Below are positions 31,147 through 39,646 of a DNA stretch of 64,000 bases, piece by piece. Every line of letters begins with the position of its first letter. Position 1 is the first letter of the stretch. Both the position numbers and the translations under genes were made by a program. Location of the stretch: positions 1-64,000 of the forward strand of contig NZ_JADOTT010000009.1 of the NCBI RefSeq assembly GCF_016817355.1, read 5' to 3'. The stretch is from Maricaulis parjimensis (GTDB lineage Bacteria; Pseudomonadota; Alphaproteobacteria; Caulobacterales; Maricaulaceae). The notes under the pieces are model-generated. The model did not search any database. It was not told where the DNA came from and was given only the letters and a program-made list of their open reading frames with translations.

Positions 31147-31980
31147 TTACGCTTCGGTCTTGTCAGATTCGGACGACGTTTCCGTGGCAGGCTCTGCAGC
31201 CGCCTCGGTTTCTTCGGCAGCCGTTTCCTCAACCAGCGTCTCGACCGGGGCTTCGCTCTCGCCCAGATCAACGCCCATGGCCACCTGGCTGTCGGCCATG
31301 CCGTCCAGGACGGCGTCGGCGATCAGGTCGCAATACAGGGCGATGGCGCGGGAGGCGTCATCATTGCCCGGGATCGGGAAGTCGATCGGGTCCGGGTCGC
31401 AATTGGTGTCGACAACAGCGACAACCGGGATGCCGAGCTTCTTGGCTTCCTGGATGGCGATGCCTTCCTTGTTCGTGTCGATCACGAACATCAGGTCCGG
31501 CGTGCCGCCCATGTCCTTGATACCACCGAGCGAGCGGTCGAGCTTTTCGCGCTCGCGCGTCAGCATCAGCTGTTCTTTCTTGGTCAGACCGGACAGGCCG
31601 CTCTCACCTTCGAACATGGCTTCCAGCTCGCGCAGACGGGCGATCGAGTTGGAGATCGTACGCCAGTTGGTCAGCGTACCGCCGAGCCAGCGCTGGTTCA
31701 TGTAGTACTGGGCGCAGCGCGACGCGGCATTGGCCAGCGGCTCTTGAGCCTGGCGCTTGGTGCCGACGAACAGGACACGGCCGCCCTTGGCAGCGGTTTC
31801 GCGAACCTTCACCAGGGCCTGGTGCAGAAGCGGAACCGACTGGGACAGGTCGATAATGTGGATATTGGAACGCTCACCAAAGATGAAGTCCTTCATCTTC
31901 GGGTTCCAACGGTGGGTCTGGTGACCAAAGTGACAACCAGCTTCGAGCAGCTGGCGCATGCTGAAATCAGGGAGAGCCAT
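31147..31980 (-). CDS. rpsB: 30S ribosomal protein S2
   Basis: Small-subunit protein needed for S1 binding and initiation. The 277 residues start with [22 protein letters not shown] (core [13 protein letters not shown]) and include [12 protein letters not shown] and [19 protein letters not shown] (core [11 protein letters not shown]). The last 40 residues are a low-complexity acidic extension rich in Glu, Ala and Thr, common in this class. AAGGAAAA is the ribosome site. It heads the long envelope operon, with a promoter at 32094-32122 and a leader hairpin at 32018-32039. Confidence 0.97.
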   Translation of the reverse strand: MALPDFSMRQLLEAGCHFGHQTHRWNPKMKDFIFGERSNIHIIDLSQSVPLLHQALVKVRETAAKGGRVLFVGTKRQAQEPLANAASRCAQYYMNQRWLGGTLTNWRTISNSIARLRELEAMFEGESGLSGLTKKEQLMLTREREKLDRSLGGIKDMGGTPDLMFVIDTNKEGIAIQEAKKLGIPVVAVVDTNCDPDPIDFPIPGNDDASRAIALYCDLIADAVLDGMADSQVAMGVDLGESEAPVETLVEETAAEETEAAAEPATETSSESDKTEA

Positions 31981-32017
31981 CGATTTTTCCTTTTCCGGTT
32001 GGCCTCCACGGAGCGGA

Positions 32018-32039
32018 GCCGCCTGAGGGTTCAGACGGC
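32018..32039 (-). promoter_or_regulatory. Hairpin in the rpsB 5' leader
   Basis: In the mRNA sense the stem GCCGTCTGA/TCAGGCGGC (9 pairs, one G-U) has loop ACCC and ends 38 bases before the rpsB ATG. Ribosomal protein leaders often carry autoregulatory structures, and S2 is a known autoregulator in E. coli. Regulation here is an inference. Confidence 0.4.
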
Positions 32040-32093
32040 ACCGGAGCGTCTGGTTTTTGGACCGGACGTAGCCCCGTGTGCGTGATGGCGCGG

Positions 32094-32122
32094 CTTATGG
32101 CGCACGCAGACGGGTTTGGCAA
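32094..32122 (-). promoter_or_regulatory. Likely rpsB promoter
   Basis: On the minus strand TTGCCA (-35), a 17-base spacer and CATAAG (-10) resemble a housekeeping sigma-70 promoter. The predicted start near 32087 would give a leader of roughly 105 bases before rpsB. Confidence 0.45.
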
Positions 32123-32399
32123 GCGGGGCTGGGCAAATGGCTGCAGTGGCGCGGTGGTATTTCATGACAGGCGGATGCAGGGGATTGGGTGACACGTCTG
32201 CGACCCGTCCATGCGCGTCCCTGATCGACCTGCATCTCGCTTTTTTCCGGGCGCAGTCCCGGGGCCGACAGGGTGGTCCGTATTTTCATAGGATGAGGGT
32301 GAGGCGCCTTCGGTTGGCCCCGGAACACGTCCGGGGAAAATGCATTTGTGTTTCACGACTTTCAGCGCCACGCGCGACCACGCTGGCGGTATGAGAGGT

Positions 32400-32463
32400 G
32401 TGCGGGAGACCTGACGGGTCGGATTTCGTAATGAGTGTGAGTGACCTGACAGGTCTCCCGCAC
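32400..32463. repeat. Long inverted repeat
   Basis: GTGCGGGAGACCTG (32400-32413) is matched perfectly by CAGGTCTCCCGCAC (32450-32463), with 36 bases between. The inner part repeats GACCTGA twice more, so alternative hairpins form (GACCTG-A-CAGGTC). There is no U-tract. Its role is unknown. Confidence 0.7.
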
Positions 32464-32557
32464 GCGGAGATTTGTTCGTCTTCCCTTGCGGGCGACGCAC
32501 CGAAACCGCCTGGGTGCCAGCACGGTCGTGACCTTGTGCCGTGTGTCCCGGGCGATG

Positions 32558-32692
32558 GCCCTGCCGGAGCTCAGGATGTCACCCCCTTGCGCGGACAGGC
32601 TCCGCAAACCTCCGGGCACAAGGGACTGAGCTCGCGCCTCTCTTCCCGAAAGTCGAGGAGGAGTCTCTCACAGGTTTTGGGGGTGGGGATAA
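32558..32692. repeat. Dispersed intergenic repeat, copy 2
   Basis: Gapless partner of 75-209 (constant offset, about 90% identical by eye). It lies 19 bases downstream of the dnaE stop, in the same orientation relative to the upstream gene as copy 1 is to pyrG. Confidence 0.8.
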
Positions 32693-32711
32693 GACCCGTA
32701 CCGGCCTCGGA

Positions 32712-35700
32712 TCAGACAGTCTCGACGGACGCGACGCCATCCACGCCTTTCAGGGCGGCCTGCAGGGCTGTGTCGGCACTGTGGCGGCCTGGCAGGCGCA
32801 ACTCGACCTCTCCGCCATCGGAGAGCGGAAGTAGAAGATCGACAATCGCATTGAGTGTGGCATCGGCGCGCTTGTTGGCGCGTTCCATGCGCAGATGGAC
32901 GCGTTCCAGGGCGGCGGCATCATCCAGACGAACCCGCAGGCGATCGGCGGATATCTTCATGTCGAGCGGCTCCAGCCGGTCGGCGAAGAAGGAGATTTGC
33001 TCGTCGCGCTCATCGACGCGGCAATTGACCAGGACAGCCTGCCCGCTTTCCAGCAAATCGCGTGATGTACGAAGGAGTTCGGAGGCCACGAAGACCTCGA
33101 ACTCGCCGGTGGGATCGGACAGGGTGACCCAGGCAAAGCGCTCGCCATTCTTGTTGGAGACCCGTTCCTGACGGCGCCGGACCATGCCGGACAAGCGCAG
33201 GGCCGTGGCACCATCGGCGACACGGGCGGGGGCTTCGGCGTGGAAGACGACGCCGCGGCCGGCGAGGTGTTCGGTCATGTCGTCGAGCGGGTGACCGGAG
33301 AGATAAAAGCCGATGGCGGACAATTCATTGTCCAGCCTTTCCGTGGCCGTCCAGGGATCCGGCTCCGGCAGGCGCGGCCGTTCCAGGGCGATCTCTTCGC
33401 CCCCGCCGCCGAACAGGCTGGCCTGGGCACTATCCCGCTGCTGGGCGGCGTGCTGGGCCATGGATATCAGGGTTTCCGCCGAGGCCAGGACACGGGCGCG
33501 GTCGGGATCGAGCGTGTCGAAGGCGCCGGCGCGGGCCAGGTTTTCAAACGTGCGCTTGTTGATATGACGCGGGTCCACGCGTTCGGCGAAATCATACAAG
33601 TCCTTGTAGGGACCATTGGATTCGCGTTCAGCGACGATGTGTTCCATGGCGGAGAAGCCGACATTGCGGATCGCGCCCAGGGCGAAGCGGACCGTCCCCT
33701 CCTCCACCGAGAAATCGGCCTGGGAAGCGTTGACATCCGGCGGACGCACCTCAATGCCCATGCGCCGGATTTCCTGATGAAAGGCCGCCAGCTTATCCGT
33801 GTTCGCCGCGTCCAGTGACATCAGCGCGGCCATCAGCTCAACCGGATAGTTCGCTTTCAGATAGGCGGTGCGATAGGCGATCGCGGCATAGGCGGCGGCG
33901 TGGGACTTGTTGAAGCCATAACCGGCGAACTCGGCGACGAGTTCGAAGATGTAGGAAGCCTTCTCGCGGCTGACATCCTTCTTCTCGGCGCCTTCCAGGA
34001 AACGGACTTTCTGCTTGTCCATCTCCTCTTTCTTCTTCTTGCCCATGGCGCGGCGCAGAAGGTCGGCTTCCCCGAGGGAGTAGCCGGACAGGATCTGGGC
34101 GATCTGCATCACCTGTTCCTGGTAGATGATGACGCCATAGGTTTCCGACAGCACGCCCTCAAGATCGGGGTGGAGGCAATCCACCTCGGCGCGACCGAAT
34201 TTCCGGTCGACATAGACGTCGATATTCTTCATCGGGCCCGGGCGATAAAGGGAGATTAGGGCGATCAAATCCTCGATCGCATCGGGCTTCATCTTCTTGA
34301 GCGTGTCGCGCATGCCCGAGCTTTCCAACTGGAACACGCCGATGGCATGGCCCGATTGGAGCAGTTCGAAAGTCGCCTTGTCGTCGAAATCAATCCCTTC
34401 AATATCAGGGACTTCCTTGCCAGCAGAGGCGATATAGCCGAGGGCGCGGGCGATCACGGTGAGGGTTTTGAGGCCCAGGAAGTCGAATTTTACCAGGCCG
34501 GCGGGCTCCACCCATTTCATGTTGAACTGGGTGGCGGGAATATCGGAACGCGGATCGCGATAGAGCGGCACCAATTCGGAGAGCTTGCGGTCCCCGATCA
34601 CGACACCGGCGGCGTGTGTGGAGGCGTTGCGGAAGAAGCCTTCCAGCTTGAGCGCGATGGTCAGAAGGCTGTCGACGGCTTCATCCTCGGCCCGCATTTC
34701 CTTGAGCCGCGGTTCCAGGTCGAGCGCCTGGGCCAGGGTGACCGGATTGGCGGGATTGGACGGAACCAGCTTGGCCAGCTTGTCCACCAGGCCGAAGGGC
34801 AATTGCAGGACGCGGCCGGTATCGCGCACCACGGCGCGCGCCTGCAGCGTACCGAAGGTGATGATCTGCGCCACCCGGTCATGCCCGTAGCGCTCCTGCA
34901 CATAGCGGATCACCTCGCCGCGCCGCTCCTGGCAGAAGTCGACGTCGAAGTCCGGCATGGACACACGTTCCGGGTTCAAGAAGCGTTCGAACAGAAGACC
35001 GAAGCGCAGCGGATCCAGATCCGTGATGGTCAGCGAGTAAGCCACCAGCGAGCCGGCACCGGAACCCCGGCCCGGTCCGACCGGAATGTCATGGTTCTTC
35101 GCCCATTGGATAAAGTCCGACACGATCAGGAAGTAACCGGGAAAGCCCATCTCTTTGATGATGCCGAGCTCGAAATCGAGGCGTTCGCGATATTCCGCCT
35201 CGGGCGCGGCATTGGCCCCGGAGGCCAGACGCTCGGTCAGACCCTCATGGGCCCGGGCGATCAATTCCTCGGCCTCGTCGCGTCCGTCCTTGGTGGGGAA
35301 GCTGGGCAGGATGGGTTTGTGGGTGCGCACGCGATAGGCACAGCGCCGGGCAATCTCGAGCGTGTTCTCCAGCGCCTCGGGCAGGTCGGCGAAGCGTTCG
35401 CTCATCTCCTGCGGCGTGGTGAGATAATGATCCGCCGTCACCTTGCGCCGGTCCGACACGGAAACGAAGGAGGATTGGGATATGCAGAGGAGTGCGTCAT
35501 GCGCCTTGTGCATGGACGGGTCCGGGAAATAGGCCTCATTCGTGGCCACGAGCGGCAGGTCCCGGGCATAGGCCTGATCGACCAGCCAGTTCTCCGCCAT
35601 CAGCTCATTGTCCAGGCCGTGACGCTGAAGCTCGACATAGAGCCGGTCCCCGAAGCGCTCCTGCAGACGCGAGAGGAGTTTGTCGGCCTCGGGCAGGCGC

Positions 35701-36155
35701 CCGGTCTCGATCATCCGGTTGAGCACACCATCGGGACCGCCGGTGAGACAGATCAGACCCTCGGCATGGCCCAGCACGCTGGACAGCGGGATGTGCGCCT
35801 CTTCAGAGCCGTCCACCTCCAGAAAGGCCTCACTGGTGAGCGCCATGAGGTTTTCATAGCCGGTGCGGTCCTGCACCAGGAGGACGATCGTGCCCTCCGG
35901 CTCGGCGCGTTCGCCGGGATGCGGATCAACGGTCCGGACCGAAAGCGTGCAGCCGACAATCGGCTGGATCCCGGCCCCGGCCATGACCTCGGAGAATTCG
36001 AGGGCGCCGAAGAGATTATTGGTGTCCGTGAGGGCAATGGCCGGCATGCCATGGGTCTGGCAGGCCGAGACCATTTGGGGCATGCGGATCGCGCCTTCCA
36101 GGAGCGAATAGGGCGAGCGGACACGAAGATGTACAAAAGGATGTGTCTGCGCCAT
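32712..36155 (-). CDS. dnaE: DNA polymerase III alpha subunit
   Basis: Catalytic subunit of the replicative polymerase. The 1147 residues match the DnaE1 family. There is an N-terminal PHP domain (about 5-270, opening [20 protein letters not shown], core [11 protein letters not shown]), then the C-family polymerase core. It has [14 protein letters not shown] near 355 and the metal-binding Asp pair in MPDFDVDF near 400, with [13 protein letters not shown] in the fingers. A helix-hairpin-helix region and an OB-fold near 985-1070 ([20 protein letters not shown], core [15 protein letters not shown]) follow. AGGAG precedes the ATG. The SOS-controlled small gene lies 140 bases upstream on the same strand, so some read-through into dnaE is possible. 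Confidence 0.97.
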   Translation of the reverse strand: MAQTHPFVHLRVRSPYSLLEGAIRMPQMVSACQTHGMPAIALTDTNNLFGALEFSEVMAGAGIQPIVGCTLSVRTVDPHPGERAEPEGTIVLLVQDRTGYENLMALTSEAFLEVDGSEEAHIPLSSVLGHAEGLICLTGGPDGVLNRMIETGRLPEADKLLSRLQERFGDRLYVELQRHGLDNELMAENWLVDQAYARDLPLVATNEAYFPDPSMHKAHDALLCISQSSFVSVSDRRKVTADHYLTTPQEMSERFADLPEALENTLEIARRCAYRVRTHKPILPSFPTKDGRDEAEELIARAHEGLTERLASGANAAPEAEYRERLDFELGIIKEMGFPGYFLIVSDFIQWAKNHDIPVGPGRGSGAGSLVAYSLTITDLDPLRFGLLFERFLNPERVSMPDFDVDFCQERRGEVIRYVQERYGHDRVAQIITFGTLQARAVVRDTGRVLQLPFGLVDKLAKLVPSNPANPVTLAQALDLEPRLKEMRAEDEAVDSLLTIALKLEGFFRNASTHAAGVVIGDRKLSELVPLYRDPRSDIPATQFNMKWVEPAGLVKFDFLGLKTLTVIARALGYIASAGKEVPDIEGIDFDDKATFELLQSGHAIGVFQLESSGMRDTLKKMKPDAIEDLIALISLYRPGPMKNIDVYVDRKFGRAEVDCLHPDLEGVLSETYGVIIYQEQVMQIAQILSGYSLGEADLLRRAMGKKKKEEMDKQKVRFLEGAEKKDVSREKASYIFELVAEFAGYGFNKSHAAAYAAIAYRTAYLKANYPVELMAALMSLDAANTDKLAAFHQEIRRMGIEVRPPDVNASQADFSVEEGTVRFALGAIRNVGFSAMEHIVAERESNGPYKDLYDFAERVDPRHINKRTFENLARAGAFDTLDPDRARVLASAETLISMAQHAAQQRDSAQASLFGGGGEEIALERPRLPEPDPWTATERLDNELSAIGFYLSGHPLDDMTEHLAGRGVVFHAEAPARVADGATALRLSGMVRRRQERVSNKNGERFAWVTLSDPTGEFEVFVASELLRTSRDLLESGQAVLVNCRVDERDEQISFFADRLEPLDMKISADRLRVRLDDAAALERVHLRMERANKRADATLNAIVDLLLPLSDGGEVELRLPGRHSADTALQAALKGVDGVASVETV

Positions 36156-36295
36156 GCCCGGCTCCTGCCCGCTTATCCCTTCCCCTGAGCCGGCCGGAAA
36201 CGGGGATAACTCCCTGCCCGGCCGAGCTGGTGTCGCGACCCGGCCCTGTCCGGACGCTGCCGGAACGTGAGTCGCGAATGGTCAGAGTAACCGGA

Positions 36296-36391
36296 TCAGG
36301 CGGCGCCGAGAACCGATCCCCACAGAGTGATCATCCAGGCAAAACCGAGAATGGCGGTGGCGGCTGAGACATCTTGCAAAACACGACGCAT
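36296..36391 (-). CDS. SOS-controlled one-helix membrane peptide, SidA-like (31 aa)
   Basis: A 31-codon frame from ATG 36391 to TGA 36296 begins MRRVLQDVSAATAIL and continues GFAWMITLWGSVLGAA. It has a short basic N-terminus followed by one membrane helix (about residues 9-30). GGAGG sits 5 bases before the ATG, one of the best ribosome sites in the window. The promoter at 36445-36473 has its -10 inside a perfect LexA box, and a second perfect box lies further upstream. Caulobacter SidA, a 29-residue SOS-induced inner-membrane inhibitor of FtsW/FtsN-dependent division, has the same size, topology and control. Orthology is my inference, because I compare features and not an alignment. It is too short for standard gene callers. 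Confidence 0.8.
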   Translation of the reverse strand: MRRVLQDVSAATAILGFAWMITLWGSVLGAA

Positions 36392-36433
36392 AACTTCCTC
36401 CCCGAAGCGCGAAAATCCGTCGGACACATGTCC

Positions 36434-36448
36434 GTTCTGTTTTTGTTC
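36434..36448. promoter_or_regulatory. LexA (SOS) box 1
   Basis: A perfect GTTC-TGTTTTT-GTTC, the alphaproteobacterial LexA motif. Its upstream-side half-site is part of the -10 element of the small-peptide promoter, so bound LexA should block initiation. Confidence 0.85.
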
Positions 36449-36473
36449 TATGCGCCGAAGAATCACCCGTCAA
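36445..36473 (-). promoter_or_regulatory. Promoter of the SOS small-peptide gene
   Basis: On the minus strand -35 TTGACG (36468-36473), a 17-base spacer and -10 TAGAAC (36445-36450). The -10 is identical to that of lexA, and the spacer is the same length. The predicted start near 36438 gives a leader of about 47 bases. Confidence 0.8.
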
Positions 36474-36480
36474 GCAGAAA

Positions 36481-36495
36481 GTTCCATATTTGTTC
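36481..36495. promoter_or_regulatory. LexA (SOS) box 2
   Basis: A second perfect GTTC-CATATTT-GTTC, 47 bases from box 1 and just upstream of the -35. Two boxes on roughly the same face of the helix could allow cooperative repression. Confidence 0.8.
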
Positions 36496-36693
36496 CGCCC
36501 GCAAACACCGCTTAATTCAATGAAACAGGGATCAGGACGGGGTCGCAGGGAGATTGCGCGGAGATCGAAGCCGCATCAGGTTGGGATCAAGATGGGTCCC
36601 GGATCTGCGCCCGGCTCAAGGCCGGGCTTTCGTCCGGGATGACAAGGGAAGAACAAAGACCGTCAAAGATGGCGCCCTTTGCGCGAAGGGCCG
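36496..36693. other. Intergenic region with REP-like element
   Basis: About 200 bases lie between the SOS boxes and the end of the small membrane protein gene. Apart from the palindromic element at 36594-36643 I see no gene or signal. With the SOS promoter, the stretch without an ORF from 36392 is just over 300 bases. Confidence 0.6.
36594..36643. repeat. REP-like palindromic element
   Basis: The core hairpin GCCCGGC-TCAAG-GCCGGGC (36609-36627) is flanked by imperfect arms GGTCCCGGAT and GTCCGGGATGAC. It is the common alphaproteobacterial intergenic palindrome, placed downstream of the minus-strand gene that ends at 36694. Confidence 0.75.
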
Positions 36694-37101
36694 CTATTCG
36701 GCTGCTGCGGAATGTTCCCGGATCATGAGGTAGAGCGTGGCGCCGGATAAAACGAGGTAGAGATAGTTGAAGTCCCACTCGGTGAAGGAGAGGTTTCCGG
36801 TGAACTCGATCCACAGGATCAGGCGCAGGACCTCACTGAGGGAGAAAATGATGATCGCCGTCATCACACGCCGGGTCAGGAAGACCAGACAAGCCGCGGA
36901 ATAGACGGCGAGTTCTCGAACCGGTTCCACCAGTTTCACATAAGCCGGTTCGCTGTGCAGGGCCTCGGCTGTCGGGATGCCGAAAAACTCGCGCGTCGGA
37001 TCGATCAGGTCGAGGACGAAATTATAGCTGAGCAACAGCGTGAACATCACCTGGATGCCCAAGAGCACGCGCAGTAGCAGACCCTGCGAGACAATCGTCA
37101 A
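36694..37101 (-). CDS. Small polytopic membrane protein of unknown function
   Basis: About 135 residues with four probable membrane helices (roughly 8-30, 60-75, 80-98 and 108-125) and no charged active-site motif. I do not recognise a family. The start is TTG at 37101, because GGGGAGG sits 5 bases upstream. The GTG at 37107 would overlap that ribosome site. It stands alone between the SOS small-peptide gene and the divergent serine hydrolase. The four-helix pattern would suit an integral accessory protein, but the sequence gives no function. Confidence 0.6.
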   Translation of the reverse strand: MTIVSQGLLLRVLLGIQVMFTLLLSYNFVLDLIDPTREFFGIPTAEALHSEPAYVKLVEPVRELAVYSAACLVFLTRRVMTAIIIFSLSEVLRLILWIEFTGNLSFTEWDFNYLYLVLSGATLYLMIREHSAAAE

Positions 37102-37353
37102 CGGCACCTCCCCAGATCCCGATAAACTACCCTCACAGCATTTTACGAAGCACTGCCTGCGTCAATGTAGAGCTCGAAGCCGGCAATCCGGGCGATCGGG
37201 ACCGGCTGCAGAAGGTCCGCATCCTGTCATGCCACTGGCGCAAGACTGGCGGGGTGATGGCGTGGCCGGGAGCGCGGCTGATCGGCTATGGACCGTGCCA
37301 AGGATGAACGCCCTATACTCATCCCCTGATGATTCACGGCAGAGGCTGGATGC

Positions 37354-38748
37354 ATGCGCTGGATATGGATGACGCTTTGTCTGGCGATGGCCGGCCCTGC
37401 TTTCGCCGATGAAAGCGAGCGTGCGCTGGACGCGATCGCCCGGTCGGAATGGGAGATCTCCGGCGTGCCCGGTCTGGCCTATGCAGTTTTTGAGGACGGT
37501 CGCATCCAGTCCGGGGCACAGGGCGTCGTGCGGGCGGGGCAGGATACCGGGGTAACGGCGGACACACCCTTTGCTCTGGGTTCGATCAGCAAGAGTTTCA
37601 CCGCACTGGCGATCCTGCAACTCGAGGAGGCCGGACAGGTTGAGCTGGATGGCGCGGTCAGCGCCTATCTGCCCGCCTTCGAGGCCGCACCGGGCCGCTC
37701 GATCACACTGCGCCAGCTGCTCAGTCATACCAGCGGCTATTCCACATCTCAGGGCAATGTGAACCCGGACGGGGCTGCAATACTGCAGGACCGGGTGGCG
37801 CAGATCGCGACCTGGCAAACGAGCCATGCGCCCGGCGAGCATTGGGAATACTCCAACGCGAACTATGTCGTTCTGGGCGCGGTCATCGAGACGGTCAGCG
37901 GGCGCGATTATGCTGATTATATCGAGGCGGAGATCCTGACCCCGCTCGGCATGCAGCACAGCCGCGTGGCGGACGGCAGGGCAGACCCGGCCATGGCCAC
38001 GCCGCATGTGCCCTGGTTCGGGTCGCGCCGCGCCCTGCCCGGCCAGCTTCCGGACCCGGCCAGCGCTCCGGCCGGCGGCGTGATCGCCAGTGCACAGGAT
38101 GTCGCGCTCTATCTCGGCATGATGATGAACGGGCAGGATGATCTGATCACTGCCGAGCACAAGGCGCTGATGATGCGCCCGGCCAGCGATGCCGCCCCCT
38201 TCTACGGGCTGGGCTGGTATGTCGACACGCGCAATGGCTCGGTCTCGCACACGGGGACCACGCCCGGCGGGGAAACCTTGGCCCTGATGCGCCCGGATGA
38301 AGGCCGGGCCGTGGTGGTGCTGGTCAATGCCAGTTCCGGTCTCGGCTTTGGGGAGACCGGACGATTGAGATATGCCGTCGCGCTGGCCGCCTTCGGCGAG
38401 ACGCTCGCGCCGGATGGGGGCGTCTGGGGCCGCAAACTCCTCACCCTGATGTTCTGGATCCTGCCGCCGCTCTTCCTGGCGGGCATCGCCATTGCCTGGC
38501 TGAAACGGGCGGGCTTGCGGGCCAAAACCGGCGTTTCGGGCATGTTCAGCCTTTGGTTCCCGCTGCCGGTGAGCCTGGCTCTGGCCTGGGTGAGCCTCTT
38601 CCTCATCCCGGCCCTGTTCGGGATTTCCCTGTCGACCCTGGCGCTCTACCAGCCGGACTGGGTGATCGCCCTGTGGGCGACGGCGGTGACGGGCCTTGCC
38701 TGGGCGCTGTTCCGGCTGGGGGTTTATTTTGCGCCGGGGCGTCACTGA
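37354..38748 (+). CDS. Serine hydrolase of the class C beta-lactamase family with C-terminal membrane tail
   Basis: The 464 residues have a signal peptide (cleavage near AFAD, residue 18), then a penicillin-binding-protein/class C beta-lactamase fold. The nucleophile motif is Ser77-x-x-Lys80 (GSISKSF), the second motif Tyr166-Ser-Asn168 and the third His299-Thr-Gly301. The His in the third motif is typical of esterase- and D-aminopeptidase-like members rather than the KTG of true beta-lactamases. About 110 residues at the end form three membrane helices, so the catalytic domain is held at the membrane. Substrate is unknown; a peptidase or esterase role is as likely as anything else. It is not in an operon. 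Confidence 0.85.
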   Translation: MRWIWMTLCLAMAGPAFADESERALDAIARSEWEISGVPGLAYAVFEDGRIQSGAQGVVRAGQDTGVTADTPFALGSISKSFTALAILQLEEAGQVELDGAVSAYLPAFEAAPGRSITLRQLLSHTSGYSTSQGNVNPDGAAILQDRVAQIATWQTSHAPGEHWEYSNANYVVLGAVIETVSGRDYADYIEAEILTPLGMQHSRVADGRADPAMATPHVPWFGSRRALPGQLPDPASAPAGGVIASAQDVALYLGMMMNGQDDLITAEHKALMMRPASDAAPFYGLGWYVDTRNGSVSHTGTTPGGETLALMRPDEGRAVVVLVNASSGLGFGETGRLRYAVALAAFGETLAPDGGVWGRKLLTLMFWILPPLFLAGIAIAWLKRAGLRAKTGVSGMFSLWFPLPVSLALAWVSLFLIPALFGISLSTLALYQPDWVIALWATAVTGLAWALFRLGVYFAPGRH

Positions 38749-38827
38749 TCCCGGACAGCGCTACGCGCTTCCGGGAAAAATGTGTCTCTCCTTGCATCCA
38801 ACACCTCACCGTCTTCCCCCGGCTTGT

Positions 38828-38875
38828 CCGGGGGACCTCACCCAGCCCGCCGACAGGTTAGCTCAGGTCCCCCGG
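38828..38875. repeat. Intergenic inverted repeat
   Basis: CCGGGGGACCT (38828-38838) pairs perfectly with AGGTCCCCCGG (38865-38875), with 26 bases between. The flanks carry CCCCCGGCTTG and CCGTGGGATGAC, typical of alphaproteobacterial intergenic palindromes. It sits between two convergent genes. Confidence 0.7.
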
Positions 38876-38929
38876 ATGCCCTGCGGGCACCGTGGGATGA
38901 CGGGTGAAACTTTGAAAATTCCAAGGCGC

Positions 38930-38952
38930 ACCTCCCCATGAAATGGGGAGGT
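38930..38952. terminator. Hairpin after lolD
   Basis: A perfect 10-bp stem ACCTCCCCAT/ATGGGGAGGT with a GAA loop, 4 bases past the lolD stop. No U-tract follows directly, so it may be a repeat element that also stabilises or ends the lolD mRNA. Confidence 0.5.
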
Positions 38953-38956
38953 AAGC

Positions 38957-39646
38957 CTACTCCGCTTCGTAGGGTGTGAGGACGCCGTCGGCGAAGGTGA
39001 CGACGCGGTCCATTCTTGCGGCCAGGTCGTGATTGTGCGTGGCGACGAGGGCGGCGGCGCCGGCCTTGCGGACGGTTTCGCGGAAGGCGTCGAAGACGGT
39101 GGCGGAGGTGTCCGGGTCGAGATTGCCAGTGGGTTCGTCGGCCAGGAGGACGCGGGGGTCATTGGCCAGGGCGCGGCCGATGGCGACGCGTTGCTGTTCG
39201 CCGCCGGACAATTGGGAGGGCTGGTGGGTGGCGCGGTCGGTGAGGCCGAGCATGGCAAGGAGTTCGTCGGCACGCGCAATGGCGGCGGCCCGTTTCACCC
39301 CGGCGATGAGCTGGGGCAGGACGATATTCTCGCGCGCATCGAATTCCGGCAGGAGATGGTGGAATTGATAGACGAAGCCGATATCGCGGCGGCGGATGGC
39401 GGTGCGGTCCCGGTCATTGAGGCCGGAGGTCGCCTGACCGGCCACGATCACCTCTCCGGCATCGGGACGTTCCAAAAGGCCGGCGGCATGCAGGAGCGAG
39501 GACTTGCCGGAACCGGACGGGCCGACCAGGCCGACAATCTCGCCGGGCTGAAGCACGAGATCGGCGCCGCGCAGCACGTTCAGCGTGGCGGCCTCGGTGA
39601 CATAGGTGCGCTCGATCGAAACGAGTTCGAGGACGGGCTTACTCAT
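38957..39646 (-). CDS. lolD: Lipoprotein-releasing ABC transporter ATPase LolD
   Basis: Powers removal of outer-membrane lipoproteins from the inner membrane. The 229 residues have Walker [10 protein letters not shown] (42-50), signature LSGGEQQR (146-153) and Walker [13 protein letters not shown] with Asp170 and Glu171. The stop-start overlap with the permease gene upstream (8 bases) shows co-translation. MacB-type ATPases are close relatives, but the single LolC/E-type permease next door supports Lol. Confidence 0.93.
   Translation of the reverse strand: MSKPVLELVSIERTYVTEAATLNVLRGADLVLQPGEIVGLVGPSGSGKSSLLHAAGLLERPDAGEVIVAGQATSGLNDRDRTAIRRRDIGFVYQFHHLLPEFDARENIVLPQLIAGVKRAAAIARADELLAMLGLTDRATHQPSQLSGGEQQRVAIGRALANDPRVLLADEPTGNLDPDTSATVFDAFRETVRKAGAAALVATHNHDLAARMDRVVTFADGVLTPYEAE

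Larger units (their letters stand above)
31981..32711. other. Long intergenic region between dnaE and rpsB
   Basis: The 731 bases contain no gene I can support. In order they hold the rpsB leader with a hairpin (32018-32039), a likely rpsB promoter (32094-32122), about 270 bases with nothing recognisable, a long inverted repeat (32400-32463), and the second copy of the dispersed repeat (32558-32692), which ends 19 bases before the dnaE stop. No tRNA or rRNA is visible. Confidence 0.7.

Noticed and set aside
32116-32394. 92-codon plus-strand ORF between rpsB and dnaE
   Set aside because: Overlaps the rpsB promoter, has no ribosome site and looks like no family.
32362-32619. 85-codon minus-strand ORF after dnaE
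   Set aside because: Built on the inverted repeat and dispersed repeat; composition and context look non-coding.
36282-36473. 63-codon minus-strand ORF overlapping the SOS peptide gene
   Set aside because: It is in another frame, rich in Arg/Cys/Ser, begins inside the -35 region and has no ribosome site. The 31-codon frame has all the expected signals.
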